Of a DNA stretch of 64,000 bases, positions 1 to 12,000 are shown piece by piece. Under the pieces are notes generated by a model. It was not told the origin of the DNA. It saw only the letters and a program-made list of their open reading frames with translations, and did no database searches. How positions within the stretch are numbered: the first letter of the stretch is position 1; each line of letters starts with the position of its first letter. Made by a program: the position numbers and the translations under genes. Source of the stretch: Hsuehochloa calcarea (lineage: Eukaryota; Streptophyta; Magnoliopsida; Poales; Poaceae); contig CM070606.1 of assembly GCA_036346395.1 (NCBI GenBank), positions 15,672,915 to 15,736,914 on the forward strand, given 5' to 3'.

Positions 1-1075
1 CTGGTTGCAGGTCATCGAGGTGGAGTCGTGACGAGACACGTGGAGACCGGACTAGACGTAGGCGGCGTTGAGGTCAGAACGGTCAAGGTGTGTCGAAGAC
101 GGCATGCACTCGAGGCGGTTGCGAGTCGTGGACAACAAGGAATGCGGGACCTTCCAGAAGGTGCACGAGGGGCGAAAGGGTAATTTCGCAAGGCGGCACA
201 AGTGGAAGTGGGATACGTTAGGGTTTAGCCGACGTAACGGGTTGGAGATCCGTTAGCAAAGGGCTATAAATAGAGGTGAACCCCTGGTTGTTTTGGTCAC
301 TTTTTGGAGAGAATTAGGGTTAGCTTTTTCTAAAGAGCCTTTGGAGAGGTTGTTGTGCTTTGTAGCTTTAGTTGTTGAGATTGAGAGGATGAACTGAATT
401 TCTTGTAATCATTCCTCTGTGTTTGCCCCTGTAATCCTTGATTCCGAGAAATGAAATAACTGATGTTTGTTTCTTTGAGTATGCCTCTTTTCTTCTCTCT
501 GTTCTTGTGTTGAATATCTAGGGTTTTGGTAGAAATCTTGATTTGTTTTGTGAGATGACATGAAACTTGATATCTAGAATCTTATGGATATTGCTAACAT
601 ATCCTCAAAGTTTGATAAGCCAAGAATATAAGAATCTTGTGAATTTTGGCTTTTGGTCTCTTTTGCAAAATATTCAAGAAATCTGATTTTGCTTTGATTA
701 ATGGATCTTTGTCTACGATTCCTCCTCAATGAGGTCAAGGTGTTGTTTGGGATGAGTCCCGTGAGACTTGACCCGAGAAGAGTAGCAATCTTTGAGTATT
801 TCGGACTTTCGGAAATTTACAGTACGTGCTGTTCTTCTGTCTGGAACAATCGGAACTTCCGATTTTACACGGCGGAACTTCCGCAGTGCGAAACTACCGC
901 AGAGATAATCGGAACTTCCGATTTCCAACAGAACAGCCCAGATTTCCTTTCAAGTTCTAGTTTTGGTTCATTTCTCTTTTCTTGATTATCTGTGGGTACT
1001 GTTTATCAGTCTGAATACTTAAGAGGGGAAGATCTTAATTTTTAAGGCACCATTCACCCCCCCTCTGTTGCTATT
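1..1075 (+). repeat. LTR-retrotransposon LTR remnant (copia, Maximus/SIRE-like)
   Basis: Seen: a TATA box (CTATAAATA) at about 263, an AT-rich leader with several polyadenylation-like stretches, and near 1040-1068 a run ending in a C-rich tract then TTTCGATCCTTCA, which resembles the 3' end of grass copia LTRs. Between 840 and 930 the palindrome CGGAACTTCCG and variants recur, a habit of this LTR group. No primer-binding site follows, and no gag or pol is visible, so this is a solo or 3' LTR cut by the window edge. The small open frame at 68-256 is probably not a gene. Family assignment is inference from layout. Confidence 0.5.
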
Positions 1076-1775
1076 TCGATCCTTCATTAACACCCATGAA
1101 TCATCCAAGAAATATGGAGCCGGATATATATCCGTGATTAAGCTCCTATTGAGGACTCGTGTATGTGTAACGATGGACACTAAGATTTGAACCTTTTTAT
1201 GTGAAATTGTACATCTACAACTTCACCACCACACCAAAAGATAGTTCCAACACGACTAGACTTATTGCCATTCAATTTTTTGAACGTGTTGTTGACCCCC
1301 GTGTAATCAAGGCTATTAAGATCACCATCCGTATATTCGAGTTGTCATGGGATGCCACCAAATTATATAATATTTAAAATAATGATTTTCGGGATATAAT
1401 TTTACCATAATCGTATGAGCCCAATCCTACCAACACGATAACCCTAAGGTTTCGTGATCCTGGAAACCTCGAATCTAGCTCGTTTAGCTTGACTTGTTTG
1501 TACAGTAGACAGATAGTATGTTTTTGTTTCCCAAGTGCCGCTGACACGCAATTCAAGCTATGGCATTGATAATGCATCGGTCTCTGGAGCTCATGCGAGC
1601 GTGTAGCTGCAAAAAAAAAAAAAAAAAATTAGTGTGGACACAATTGGTTAGTCACGTGGTTAAATCCTAGAAAATCACACTGAAATTTATCAGTTGTTGG
1701 ATTATTTTTAAAAGGGCTGATCCAACTGCCGACGAAGCAAATTTCCTTCCGGAGAAAGGTGTCCGCTTTGCCCAA
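1076..1775. other. Intergenic stretch without recognisable gene
   Basis: No open frame with recognisable similarity on either strand. It contains an A-rich run at about 1611-1628 and ordinary AT-rich sequence. The last 130 bases are the original left flank of the Harbinger insertion and were contiguous with position 8015 before that insertion. Confidence 0.5.
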
Positions 1776-2074
1776 TTAGGCTTTGTTTGGCAGCACCGGG
1801 ATCGACCGGGATTGGCCGGGATCGACCGGGGAACATCCCGCCCGGGATATAATTCCCGGCCCAGCTTGAAGCGTTGCTTGGATGACGCTAGGATCGAAAA
1901 AATCCCAGCCCGTTCCAACCCAATCCACGAGGTTTTCTTCCCACTCGGCCGAAGCGTGGTTTCTTCCCTTCTCTTGCGCTCGCGACTGGCGCCGCCTCGG
2001 CTACTCCGGTCCACGGGAGTCTTCGAGCTTCGGCACTGCCTCCCCCCTCTCCCACCCTAGACTCCAGTGACTCC

Positions 2075-2167
2075 GTCGTCGCCGTCGCCGCCCTCGGAGG
2101 AACATACCGCTGCCGTTGCCGCCCTCAGAGGAACATCCCGCCGCCGTCGCAGCCCTCGGAGGAACAT
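2075..2167. repeat. Three-copy 31-bp GC-rich minisatellite
   Basis: Three adjacent units each end in GGAACAT (ends at 2105, 2136 and 2167, exactly 31 bases apart) and contain GCCGCCCTC or a variant. It lies in the GC-rich leader region inside the Harbinger left end. Open frames across it are short and look like by-products of the composition. Confidence 0.75.
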
Positions 2168-2849
2168 CTCAGTCAGATCTCTGCAAGGATTCGTTAGCTT
2201 TGGTCGGCAGCGATCTGATTTGATCCGACCTAGATGCAGATCGAATTGGGTTGTTTAATCGATCGACCATTCGACGCGCGCCTAGATCTGCAGGTAACCT
2301 TTTTTCTCTTTGACATTTACCTTTTTTACGATTCGGCGTACCAAATCTGTCGCTAACACGCTAGTGGTAGAGTTCGTGGCTTCTTGGCAATGGTTACTCT
2401 CCTATCTCAGTCATCTCCTCCCGACTGGGATTTGGGGGCGATTGAATCTGAGGTTACTTCTGGTTGCTGTTTCATGCCAGCATTTTACGGTTTGCTAGTT
2501 CGCCCTCAGCATAAAGCCAGAATTGAACCTCCTCAATTGCTATGCCTTCTGTTAGCGTGGAGTGAAAGTAGCGTGTGTGACTAGATGTGTTGTTAGCACA
2601 ATCAGATGGGTCTTATTTCTGTATGGAGTGCCTCGCATTATCACTTTCACTTGATAAAGAAATCCCACAAATTAAAGGCAAAAAATTGAAAGGAAAAAAG
2701 AAGTAAGATATACATGCATGAAGAGAAAAGAAACGATGTGCATGGTGTAGTACTATCAAATTCTGCATATACCAACACATATATCATATATGTCTGCATG
2801 ATCACACAGTTTCTTAATTAGACCAATGTGCAAACTAGGGTTGTTCTGT

Positions 2850-3460
2850 GTGATCTTGCCTTGCCGATGTCGGTTCATGTGGCCGCCCAGCTTGAGACTT
2901 GCGAGAACTTGAGGGAGCAGAACTCGCACTCGTAGACCTTCAGCGGCGTCATCCTTCCCTCCACTACTCTTCTTCTTTATCCACGAACACATTTGTACCA
3001 CGAATAAATCGGTTAATCCACTCTGAAGCTATATGTCCTACACATCCACACAGATCTTGTCCTTCATACAAAGATTCTATGCACAAAATAAGTAGGATTT
3101 TCTACATGACATGCTAATTTCATGAGAAATCCTTCCTTCTACAGAAAAATAATGCATGTCTTAAAAGAGTTATGAACCTTTCTACACATTAACTAATTGC
3201 TCACATGTACAAGTGCAGAGGTACTCTCCATTGTTGTTCAAAGAAGCTACTACATGTTAACGATTGTAGGATCGATTTCTTTCGTGATGCATTTAGAAGT
3301 TGACATTCAAATCGAAATCAATATTAATGTTCTAGTCCTTACTAGTTGCGTCATTACTGGATGCTGCGGTGGTCGTTGAGCTCTCCAACGCTTGCTTGCC
3401 GTACTCCTCCGGCAAGTTGTTCAGTCCAAGGGCTCCTTCTTGTCTCCTTGATGAGTTCAT
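2850..3460 (-). pseudogene. Captured fragment of a JAGGED/STAMENLESS1-like C2H2 zinc-finger gene
   Basis: Read on the - strand from an ATG at 3458-3460, exon 1 gives a short N-terminus with the stretch LGLNNLPEEYGKQALESS, matching the leucine-asparagine-rich (EAR-like) start of JAGGED proteins. About 400 bases on, near 2860-2985, a second piece reads KKKSSGGKDDA, then KVYECEFCSLKF, then LGGHMNRHRQ. Together these are the basic linker and the single C2H2 finger with its QALGGH-type core. The pieces lie in different frames because of small indels (one extra C and two missing bases inside the finger, one near the linker). JAGGED family members are nuclear regulators of lateral-organ and stamen growth. 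Here the fragment sits wholly between the TIRs of the Harbinger element and antisense to its genes, so it is a transduplicated fragment. The zinc finger is seen directly; the JAGGED assignment rests on the combination of N-terminus, linker and finger. Confidence 0.72.
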
Positions 3461-4461
3461 AATGGGAAAAAGGAAGAATATTTAGGCTAGCTTGGGTATA
3501 CCACCAACCCCAAATATATAAGTTATTGGAGATTCACAAAAGAAGTTCCTATTTACTGAATGATGAGCACAGGAACCCAAAAGACCAAGATGCGGATAGA
3601 GCACAAGCATTACTGTACCAACAAGAAGAATAAATATGTACTAGTAGTTCTATATAGTACTAGAATGACCTAAAAAAACAAGCTGTTCATAGAGATCCAG
3701 ATTAGTTGTGAGTTGTGACAACATGAGCTGATAGAAAAATGTTGATAGAAAAATATCACCAGATTTACACAGCATACACAAGTGATTGTTGTGAACTGCG
3801 GAAGAAACAAGAGAAAATATGTGCACATATAAACAGGACGAGCACAGAAAGACAATAGTGCTTCAGAAGAGATGTACAAGACACAAAAAAGTTGGTTGAT
3901 TGTGTCATATATAATGTGCTTTCACTTGATAAAGATTAAATATTTACTTCCACTGTCCATTTAAGATCACTTGAGTGAAGAAGCTTTATATGCATGCCAG
4001 ATTTAGGATGAACTGTTAAGTGCTATTTTTGGAATCATTTAAGATCATTACTGATGCTGGTTGTGCTTGTCCATTGATTCTGTTATCTTTCACAATTCTT
4101 CTTCAGGAAACATTGAATGCAAAGCTTGATGATTCGTTGATTAAAGGGGAGTTCCTGATCTGAAATTAGGTAAGTTTGTCTTCATATTTTAAAGATGGTA
4201 TGTCAATACTATACTAGTTGTAGCCTTGTGCTATATATTAATACTTGCTATGCATGAGGCAACATTACAACAATGGCTATATATCTAGGGTAGAATAGTG
4301 TTTGTCATGGGCCTCTGCCCTTTTGTGCACTATTACTGGTGTACTATTTTACATGAAAACTTTCTAAAAAATCAATGAATATAAGGTGTCCAATTTTTAA
4401 TAATTTGAGGAAAAATCAATGCACTATTGTTGATTATTTATTTCAAATGATTAGTGATCAA

Positions 4462-5746
4462 ATGGGTTCAAGAAGGGTGCTTCGAGCTAAAAGAAGGAGG
4501 GAAGAGGATGACGACATGATGTTTGTTGTTTTGCCTACTTTACATTTATTGTCTGCTAGTACACAAAGTGAAAAAAAAACCAAGGCATGCGTCCAGACTA
4601 CAGCGAGAGCGGCTTAAGGAAATCCTTGAAGGACATGAAATGGATTGTAGAGTTGCATTCCGTATGGAGCCAGTGGTCTTTAGGGCAATTGCGAATTATC
4701 TTAGAGAGCAGAAACTGTTGAAAGATAGTAGAGGTGTTAGTGTTGAGGAGAAACTTGGATTTTCATGTTCATGCTCTCCCACAATGCAAGCTTTCAAGAT
4801 TTACAATTTGAATTCAAGCATAGCGGGAAACAATTCATCGTCATCTTAAGGAGGTTTTAATACAATTCTGCTCTCACCTATAAATTTGTCAAGCTTCCTA
4901 ATGTTGATCAAACTCATTGGAAGATTAGATCGGATCCTCGCTTCTTCCCCTACTTTAAGGTGCATAATTTGACATTCATGTATAAATTAATAATTAGTTC
5001 ATAAAAAATAAAAACTCATGGCTATATTCTTTGCCTTGCAGAATTGTATTGGTGCTATCGATGGTACCCATATTCCTATTACTATAAATGGAAAGAAGGC
5101 TGCTCCGTACAGGAATAGAAAGGGTACATTGAGTCAAAACGTCATGGTAGTTTGTGATTTTGACTTGAACTTCACTTTTATCTCATGTGGATGGGAGGGA
5201 TCTGCCACAGATGCTAGAGTCCTTAGGTCTGCTCTGAGTAGCGGCTTTCATGTACCGGAAGGTAAATTTTTTCTTGTCGATGGTGGTTATGCTAACACAC
5301 CATCGTTCCTTGCACCTTACCGTGGTGTTCGATATCACCTGAAGGAGTTTGGACATGGTCACCGTGGACCAAGAGACTACAAGGAGTTATTCAATCATCG
5401 TCACGCAAGCTTGCGAAATCACATAGAAAGGGCTTTAGGAGTTCTAAAGAAACGCTTCCCTATCCTCAAAGTAGGCACATTCCATCGTATAAAGAACCAA
5501 GTGAAGATTCCAGCAGCCGCAGCAGTTTTCCATAATATGATCCGAATGCTTGATGGCGATGAGGGGTGGTTAGATAACCAACATAGCAATATACCATCCG
5601 AAAAGTTTATCGATCTTCCAGGAGGTGACAATGAATACCAGAGCGATGTGGACTCACTTAGTAATGAAATGGATCGTGGAAAAACTATTAGAGATATAAT
5701 TGCGAAAAAGATGTGGGAAGATTATGTTCGTAACCGGCAAGAGTAG
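4462..5746 (+). pseudogene. PIF/Harbinger DDE transposase, frameshifted in exon 1
   Basis: Exon 2 (5042-5746, after an 82-bp GT-AG intron 4960-5041) is open and encodes the DDE_Tnp_4 catalytic core. It contains IGAIDGTHIPI (first Asp), FLVDGGYAN (second Asp) and the helix around NHIERALGVLKKRFPILK (Glu). The protein cuts at the element ends as part of cut-and-paste transposition in the nucleus. Exon 1 begins at the ATG at 4462 with a basic stretch, followed by the DUF8040-type region (RHASRLQRERLKEIL..., MEPVVFRAIANYLRE). Its frame is broken at the A9 run 4571-4579, near 4760, near 4827 and near 4880, and each break is repairable by one or two bases. The downstream half is therefore intact but the full protein cannot be made from this sequence as written. 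Confidence 0.88.
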
Positions 5747-5875
5747 CAAAACAATGGTTATGTTGGATGTATTTGTTTTATTTACACCCAATTTGTAGTT
5801 ATGTTGGATGTTTGAAAGAAAAACCAGTTATTTGCTTATTTCTTTGAATAAATTCAACCGATATTACTTCTGATC

Positions 5876-7283
5876 ATGATGTTTGCAAGAGGATCTCCAA
5901 AATTCAATTTGTTGCAAGCTAGAAATGCACAAAAGAAAGCATCACCAAAGGGGACAGCACTAGGAGGTATTAATTTATAGTTTATGCAATTATGCTTATA
6001 ATTGAGCCTATTTTCTTATTACTTTGATCTAATTTTGCCTACAGTGGATAAGTCTAGAGCCTCGTGGAATCCTGGGTTAGAAAAGGCTTTAGTTGATCTG
6101 CTCCATGAGCTCAACAACCCTTCTTACAGGGGCGACAACGGATGGTCGAGTGAAGCATGGAATAAGATTGTCAAAGAATTTCATGAGAAGCATCCGTATG
6201 TGAATTTGAAAAACAACAAATACAAGATAAAGAAAAGGAGTGAAAAGGGACTATAAGATGCTCAAAGATGCAAGAAAGCAGTGGTGCATCTTGGGATGAC
6301 AAACGTTGCATGATAGTTCTTTGATCCACCTATTTGGGCAAACATCATCATGGTAATATATTTACACCAATTTTTTTGTTCACTATTAAATTGGTGAGCA
6401 ATGTGCTAATGTCATTTCGTACATTCTGCAGTCATATCCTAGAGCTAAGAAGTTCCGTAGTAAACCTTTCCCTCTGTTCGATGCTTTGGGAGATCTATAT
6501 GATGGTAAACTTTCTTGCGAAACATATTCCTATTAGCTTAAACTAAGAGATTCTGTATTAGTGAACTTTAACTTTCTTTCAGAGGACAAACAATGAGGTA
6601 GCATGAACTTCACATCTCTTGAGCCATCACAACATGTTATTCTCACACAAGTAGACAATGTTGATGATTATGTTGGCGAGAACCTTTTAGGACTTGCATT
6701 ATGATGAGTGCAATAACATGAGTTCACCAAGTCAACATACAGTGAGTGCAATACCTCAGGAGAGTAATGCTACCTCAGGAGATAAAGGGGAAAAGGCTAC
6801 GAAGAAGACTAATGCTAACTCAAGAGATAAAGGAGAAAAGGCTGCGAAAAAGCGTAAGCAAGATGGGAATGTAGCTGATATGATGGGAAAGTACCTAGAG
6901 ATAAGAACAAAGCAAGCCGAGGAGGAAGCAGTAGAGCTAGCCATGGAACGAAGTGCTTTGCAAGACGTGTTGATGATTTCTCCATCAAGAGTTGCATTAG
7001 TGTTTTGAACACAATGGAAGATCTATCAAATGAAGAGAAAGTCAAAGCCTTTGGTGTATTCAAGGATGCTCAAAATAGAGAGATTTTCATTAGTGCAGAA
7101 CCCGTTACTCGTCTCTTGTGGTTGAGAAGTGTCATGGTAAGTGGATAACTTGTTATTTCTTGGTATCCTTAGGATTGCACTCTGCTTTGCTTATACCGCA
7201 TGTTATCATGTAATGCTTCATATTATGTTTTCTCACTTCTAAAATGCTTATTGTTATTTTTCATCTATTAACAGGATATGTAA
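5876..7283 (+). pseudogene. Harbinger accessory Myb/SANT-like DNA-binding protein
   Basis: This is the second gene of a PIF/Harbinger element. Its partner role, known for the family, is to bind subterminal DNA and help the transposase enter the nucleus. Exon 1 starts at the ATG at 5876 and ends at 5966. Exon 2 starts at 6045 with SRASWNPGLEKALVDLL, then GWSSEAWNKIVKEF, the Myb/SANT-like fold. Further on are YPRAKKFRSKPFPLFDALGDLYDG in pieces (6420-6500), a Lys-rich low-complexity linker (6770-6860, EKATKK and EKAAKKRKQ repeats, a likely nuclear signal) and a C-terminal helical region ending RSVM-DM at a last micro-exon with stop 7281-7283. Frameshifts occur near 6240 and near 7000, and splice sites between 6320 and 6660 are uncertain. 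Confidence 0.75.
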
Positions 7284-8298
7284 ATTCGAGGTCAACGGAG
7301 CTTGTGCCTGGTAATATGTTTCCATTGGTAAGTAAAAAATTGTGCCTGGTAATATGTTTCAATTTGTGTTAAACATGTTGACATCTTATGTGTGTTCACA
7401 TTTTCTATACAGTCGAGGAGCTCAAAGGTCTACCAGGTTGTCGAGGAGCTTGAGCTTAGCTGCAAATATGAAATACTTTTTTGTAGTTTGAGATATTAGA
7501 TGAGATATTATATGAGCAATCTTTTTTGTATGAGACAATTTGTAATATGAAATACCTTTACCTTTCTGTTTGTTGTTGAACATTGTTGCTTCCTTTATGC
7601 AATAGCATCACTTGTTATCCAATTTTCTGGAGGTTGTATTCAAAATGTTAAATTTTTTTTGAAATTTATAATCTATGTTTTTAAATTTTTTAAATTTCTA
7701 GACCTTTTTTTGAATTTTTCTGGACTGTTTGTGAAAATTTTCTGATATTTTTCAAAATTTTGGTTTGGTTTTGGAAAAATTTTAATATTGTTTTCATAAT
7801 TTTATATATTATTTTTTGTTTTCAGATTTTTCAATATTTGCAATCCCTATTGATCCAACTATTCATCCAAACAAATCAAGGGATTAGATCCAAGGTGGGA
7901 GGGGATTAAATCCAAGGTGGGAGGGGATTGGGTGGAGGGAGAGGGATTCACCTAATCCCCTCTTGGATTGTTTCTCCCTTGTATAAATTTTCCTAATAGC
8001 CAAACAAAGCCTTAAAGGGTAAGAAACCAGCTCTTGTTTCCGATTTCTGGCAGTTGACCCAAGGAAAACAAACGGGCACGGTGCACAGGAATCGTGAAAA
8101 TCTGGGCAAGAAACCAGGCCCAGTCGTTGGCTGCTACGCCGTCTCGTTGTCTTTCCTCTCTTCTTTCTTTTCCCCACCCCGCTGAAACTCTTCCCCCACC
8201 TCGAACTTGTTTCCTCTTCTCACGATCCCGCTGCTCTTCTTCGCGATTCTCCTCTGCTCCGACGATAGGTGCGCGCTCTATCTGCCTTGGGCACACGG

Positions 8299-8367
<69 letters not shown>
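8299..8367. repeat. (TC)n(TA)n microsatellite
   Basis: About ten TC units run directly into about 25 TA units. It lies in the presumed 5' leader or promoter of the downstream gene and would be highly polymorphic. Confidence 0.95.
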
Positions 8368-8369
<2 letters not shown>

Positions 8370-8569
8370 CCATATCGGGGGAACTTCCTTTTCTAGGGTT
8401 CCTTGAATCGTCGTGCTGCGGTCCTTGAAATTATCGCGCCTGGGACGTTCTTGGAGTAAGGTTTCCTTTATCGGCGATCCTTAAATTTCATCCCGAGACC
8501 GCTGGTTGCTGTTCTTTGTGTTCAACCGTACTAGTTAATTAGTTCTGGTGGATTGGGTATATCCAGTAC

Positions 8570-8790
8570 AATCTTTTTTATATATATCCTGTAGTTGGGT
8601 GATATAAATTGAGTTCCTTGCACATGCCTTTTCTGTGGAATTTGAAGCTGTTTTTGGTGCAGAAAGGGCAGAGATAGCCTTCGGATGAGAACGGCCTTGC
8701 AAACTTTGCCCTTTGCGTCTCTCCTGACCTTTGTAGTAACTGCAGTAGAATTTTTCGTCCGTCACATTGGAGAGCATCCGTACAAAGTTA
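8570..8790 (-). pseudogene. Unidentified Cys/His-rich coding fragment
   Basis: On the - strand one frame reads NVTDEKFYCSYYKGQERRKG and, after a one-base shift, another reads EGYLCPFCTKNSFKFHRKG followed by MCKELNLYHPTTGYI. Two CxxC-like pairs with a following His suggest a degraded zinc-finger exon. I do not recognise the family. It lies antisense within the leader region of the FYVE-SYLF gene and may be a captured gene fragment. Confidence 0.3.
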
Positions 8791-9037
8791 CAAACTCCAC
8801 CCTGTCCGGCTCTTAGGGTGTATAATTTTTTGATTGCACGAGTAATTTTGTGTATTCTTGTTGATCTGGACATGAGCCCTTCTTTTTTTTTCTTTTCTGA
8901 ATTTAGCGATTTCCTTGTGTTTGTTCTTCATCAGGTCATTGACATTGTCTCTGCAGATTTTTTTTTGGTACAGCTGGCATACTAAAGCATGATATGTTTT
9001 TTTAATGTATTTTCAGAAAGTTATCTGTTAGTCACTG

Positions 9038-12000
9038 ATGACCATGGCAACCTCTAGAGAGGTTTTCTCGTATCACCCACTGCCTACACCAGGAGTGGAA
9101 AACAGTGTCAAGGATGAGATCCAGTCGAAGGTTATGGGCATGATAGGGAATGTGGTAAACTCATTTGATCCAAAGTCGTTGCCTCAGCAACTAGAAGGGG
9201 CATTGGGAACAGCTGGAGACATCATTAACACCTTTGAGTCAAAATTGGCTGGGCAAAAGCCGTTTGATTTCGGTGACGAAACTGATTTTCTTGATGGATA
9301 TGAATGTCCTGACGAGTATCGGGGCTCTGCACCAGTGAAGGCACAAAAGCCAGTGAACATGAAAAACCTGCTGGGTGGTATAATTGCAATCATTGGTCGC
9401 AGTTGCAAAAATGATGAAGTTCAACTACCAAAGGACTCTAAGACTAGCATCTCATTCTTGGGTTCAACTAGCGACGGTGATACGTTCTTGCATTCCTCAG
9501 TCTACGTGCCAAGTGCTCCACCACTGCTTGATGAAGAAGCCTTGAATTACAATATTTATAGGGTTGTGTTAGAAGCAGAACCACCAGAATGGCTGCCCGA
9601 TAGTTATGCAAACTCTTGCATGCAGTGTGCTACTCCTTTCACTGCTGTTACTCGTGGAAGGCATCATTGTCGATTCTGTGGAGGGATATTTTGTAGGGCA
9701 TGCTCAAAAGGTCGATGTCTATTACCAGTCAAGTTTCGTGAGAGGAATCCACAAAGGGTTTGTGATGCATGTTATGATAGGCTTGATCCATTGCAGAACT
9801 TACTGATTAATTCCATCAGCAATGCGTCACAAACTGCGAAGCATGATGTGATGGATTGGACTTGTGCAAGAGGGTGGTTAAATTTACCTATTGGATTAAC
9901 AATGGAACATGAAATATACAAGGCAGCAAATTCCTGAGGAGCTATAGTCAGGTCCCTGAATTCTGATTTTCATTTTCTTTTGTGTATTTACATATTGTTT
10001 AATGGCAATACTTAGCATCTGTCCTGACTAATAAACCATAAAAAATATTGATGCAGGTTGCAAGGATAAACCCTGAAAAGTCTATTCCTCACGCAGTCCT
10101 TGGTGGAGCAAGTGGGCTTGCCATCTTGACAGTTATAAAAGCTGGTGCACTTATTACTTACAAACTTGGAACTGGCCTAGTAGTTGCTCAAGATCAGATG
10201 GATCATGGTCTCTACCGTCTGCTATAGTTTCAACTGGATTAGGATGGGGAGCACAGGTAGTAACTACGTTGCTAATTTCTTGTCTGTATTTTTTTATGTG
10301 ATCAACTTCTAATTCATCAATTGATGAATCGCGCCATCTTTTTTTGTTAGGCTGCAGATGCAGTAAAATTTGTTTAAATGCTGTTGCATTCCCTGTGAGT
10401 AAGAATAATTACATGCATAACCTATTTGCATGTTACGGGCTAATTATGTTTGATGAAACATAATTTTGTCATTGCTATGATGCTATCTGAAAAGCACTAG
10501 TTTCATGCTTTTCTTAGAGCTGCAAAATTCACAAATTATTATGTCTCTCATCGTGTTATTTGTTTAGTGAATCTCTGAACACTGAACTTACCTGTAGGTA
10601 GAAACAGCCACTTGTTGTGTTGCCTGAAGCTATGTATGTTTTAGTTTTTTGAGAAAAACATCAGGTGGAACTTGCTGCTTTTTTTAGCAAATGGTACAAT
10701 TATGGTCTTGGGAGTTCTACTAAGCAAAAGCATGTTTGATGTTGACTGTTGTTGTCTAGAAATAATTTATGATTTCAGCCATAGATGATGGACTTTGCTA
10801 ATTGCTAGTAATTTCAATATTCAAGTGTATGATCTCTTGCATGTTACATACTTACCTTTAAACATACAGGTTGGTGGTGAGTTGATGGATTTCATCATAG
10901 TGCTTCATGGCCCAGAAGCTGTGAAGACTTTCAGCAGCCGAATGCATTTTTCACTTGGAGCAGGTTTAAGTGCTGCAGCAGGACCTGTCGGCAGAGTATT
11001 AGAAGCTGATCTGAGAGCCGGTGATAAAGGTTCAGGAGTTTGTTATACATATAGTTGCAGCAAAGGTAATGATTCTGTTCATGTTCAATTGAGATCTTCA
11101 GGTCTCGTAAAAAATCATGTGAAATCTGTCTCTGTTAGCAGTTGAGGTCTTGAGGATATGAATGTACTAGTGAAAGTTACATTGCAACCAAGGTTGCCAG
11201 AATCTCGATATGAGTCTTAAGAAGACTTTACGATACTAGATTGAGTGGAATGATCCGATTCTAGGTAGAATCTTAATATCATTACAATTCTAGCAAAAAA
11301 AATTGAAGGATCTCAAACATAATTTATATACGATTCTACCTGATTCTAGTAATTAATTATTGAAAATTACTCAGCATATGTTCTTTTTATCGAAAAGTTT
11401 CACCGTATATTCATTTATATATAATAATTATTTGTATAAGCAAAAAATAATCTTTCATTTTCACTATAGTTTGAAAGTTTTAAATTATAATATGTACACA
11501 AAAATATGCAATAGATAGCCAACTTGTGTTAATTATCATTTAACGACGATAATATAGCAACTATAAATATAATTAGGTGCTAAATGATTAAATAAATGCT
11601 AAAATGACAATTGAAAGATGTGATAGATTGAGAAAATATACTATTTGGTAGAATCAGGTAGGATCTTAGATTCTACGATTCGATCTTAGAATGTGATTCT
11701 ATCGGAGCACCTCTGATCCGATCCAAGATCTCGATTCTGAGAACCTTGATTGCAACACATGCGGTGGACTGTCATCTTGTAAAAGATGAATGAGATGATT
11801 AGAAATTTTACATGTAGACTGAAAGCAAACTATAGTTATTATGGTTGTTTTTTTATCTGAGTTTTGGTGATTCCTATGTTTGTTGCAAGGTTTGATTCGA
11901 GTACTCAGGTGCAGGGAAAAAATTCCCGGCCGGTAACCGGCGTTTGATTTGAGTACTCAGGTGCAGGGAAAAAATTCCCGGCCCGAACCGCCGGTTACCA

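Larger units (their letters stand above)
1779..8011 (+). mobile_element. PIF/Harbinger DNA transposon, complete with TIRs and TSD
   Basis: Seen: 13-bp terminal inverted repeats, GGCTTTGTTTGGC at 1779-1791 and its exact reverse complement at 7999-8011, flanked on both sides by TTA (1776-1778 and 8012-8014). A TTA target duplication is diagnostic of PIF/Harbinger elements. The 6.2-kb interior has the standard two genes of the superfamily, a DDE transposase (4462-5746) and a Myb/SANT-like protein (5876-7283), both on the + strand. It also holds an antisense JAGGED-like gene fragment (2850-3460) and AT-rich non-coding DNA (7284-8011). Both genes carry frameshifts, so this copy is probably not autonomous, although the perfect TIRs could still be mobilised in trans. 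It lies about 1 kb upstream of the start codon of the FYVE-SYLF gene. Confidence 0.93.
8012..9037 (+). promoter_or_regulatory. Upstream region and 5' leader of the FYVE-SYLF gene
   Basis: Unique host-like sequence between the Harbinger element and the start codon. A pyrimidine-rich tract (8150-8240) is typical of grass 5' UTRs. It is followed by a (TC)n then (TA)n microsatellite at about 8299-8367, and then T-rich sequence that could be a leader intron (candidate acceptor AG near 9015). No unambiguous TATA box can be separated from the TA repeat. Transcription start and leader splicing are inferred only. Confidence 0.4.
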
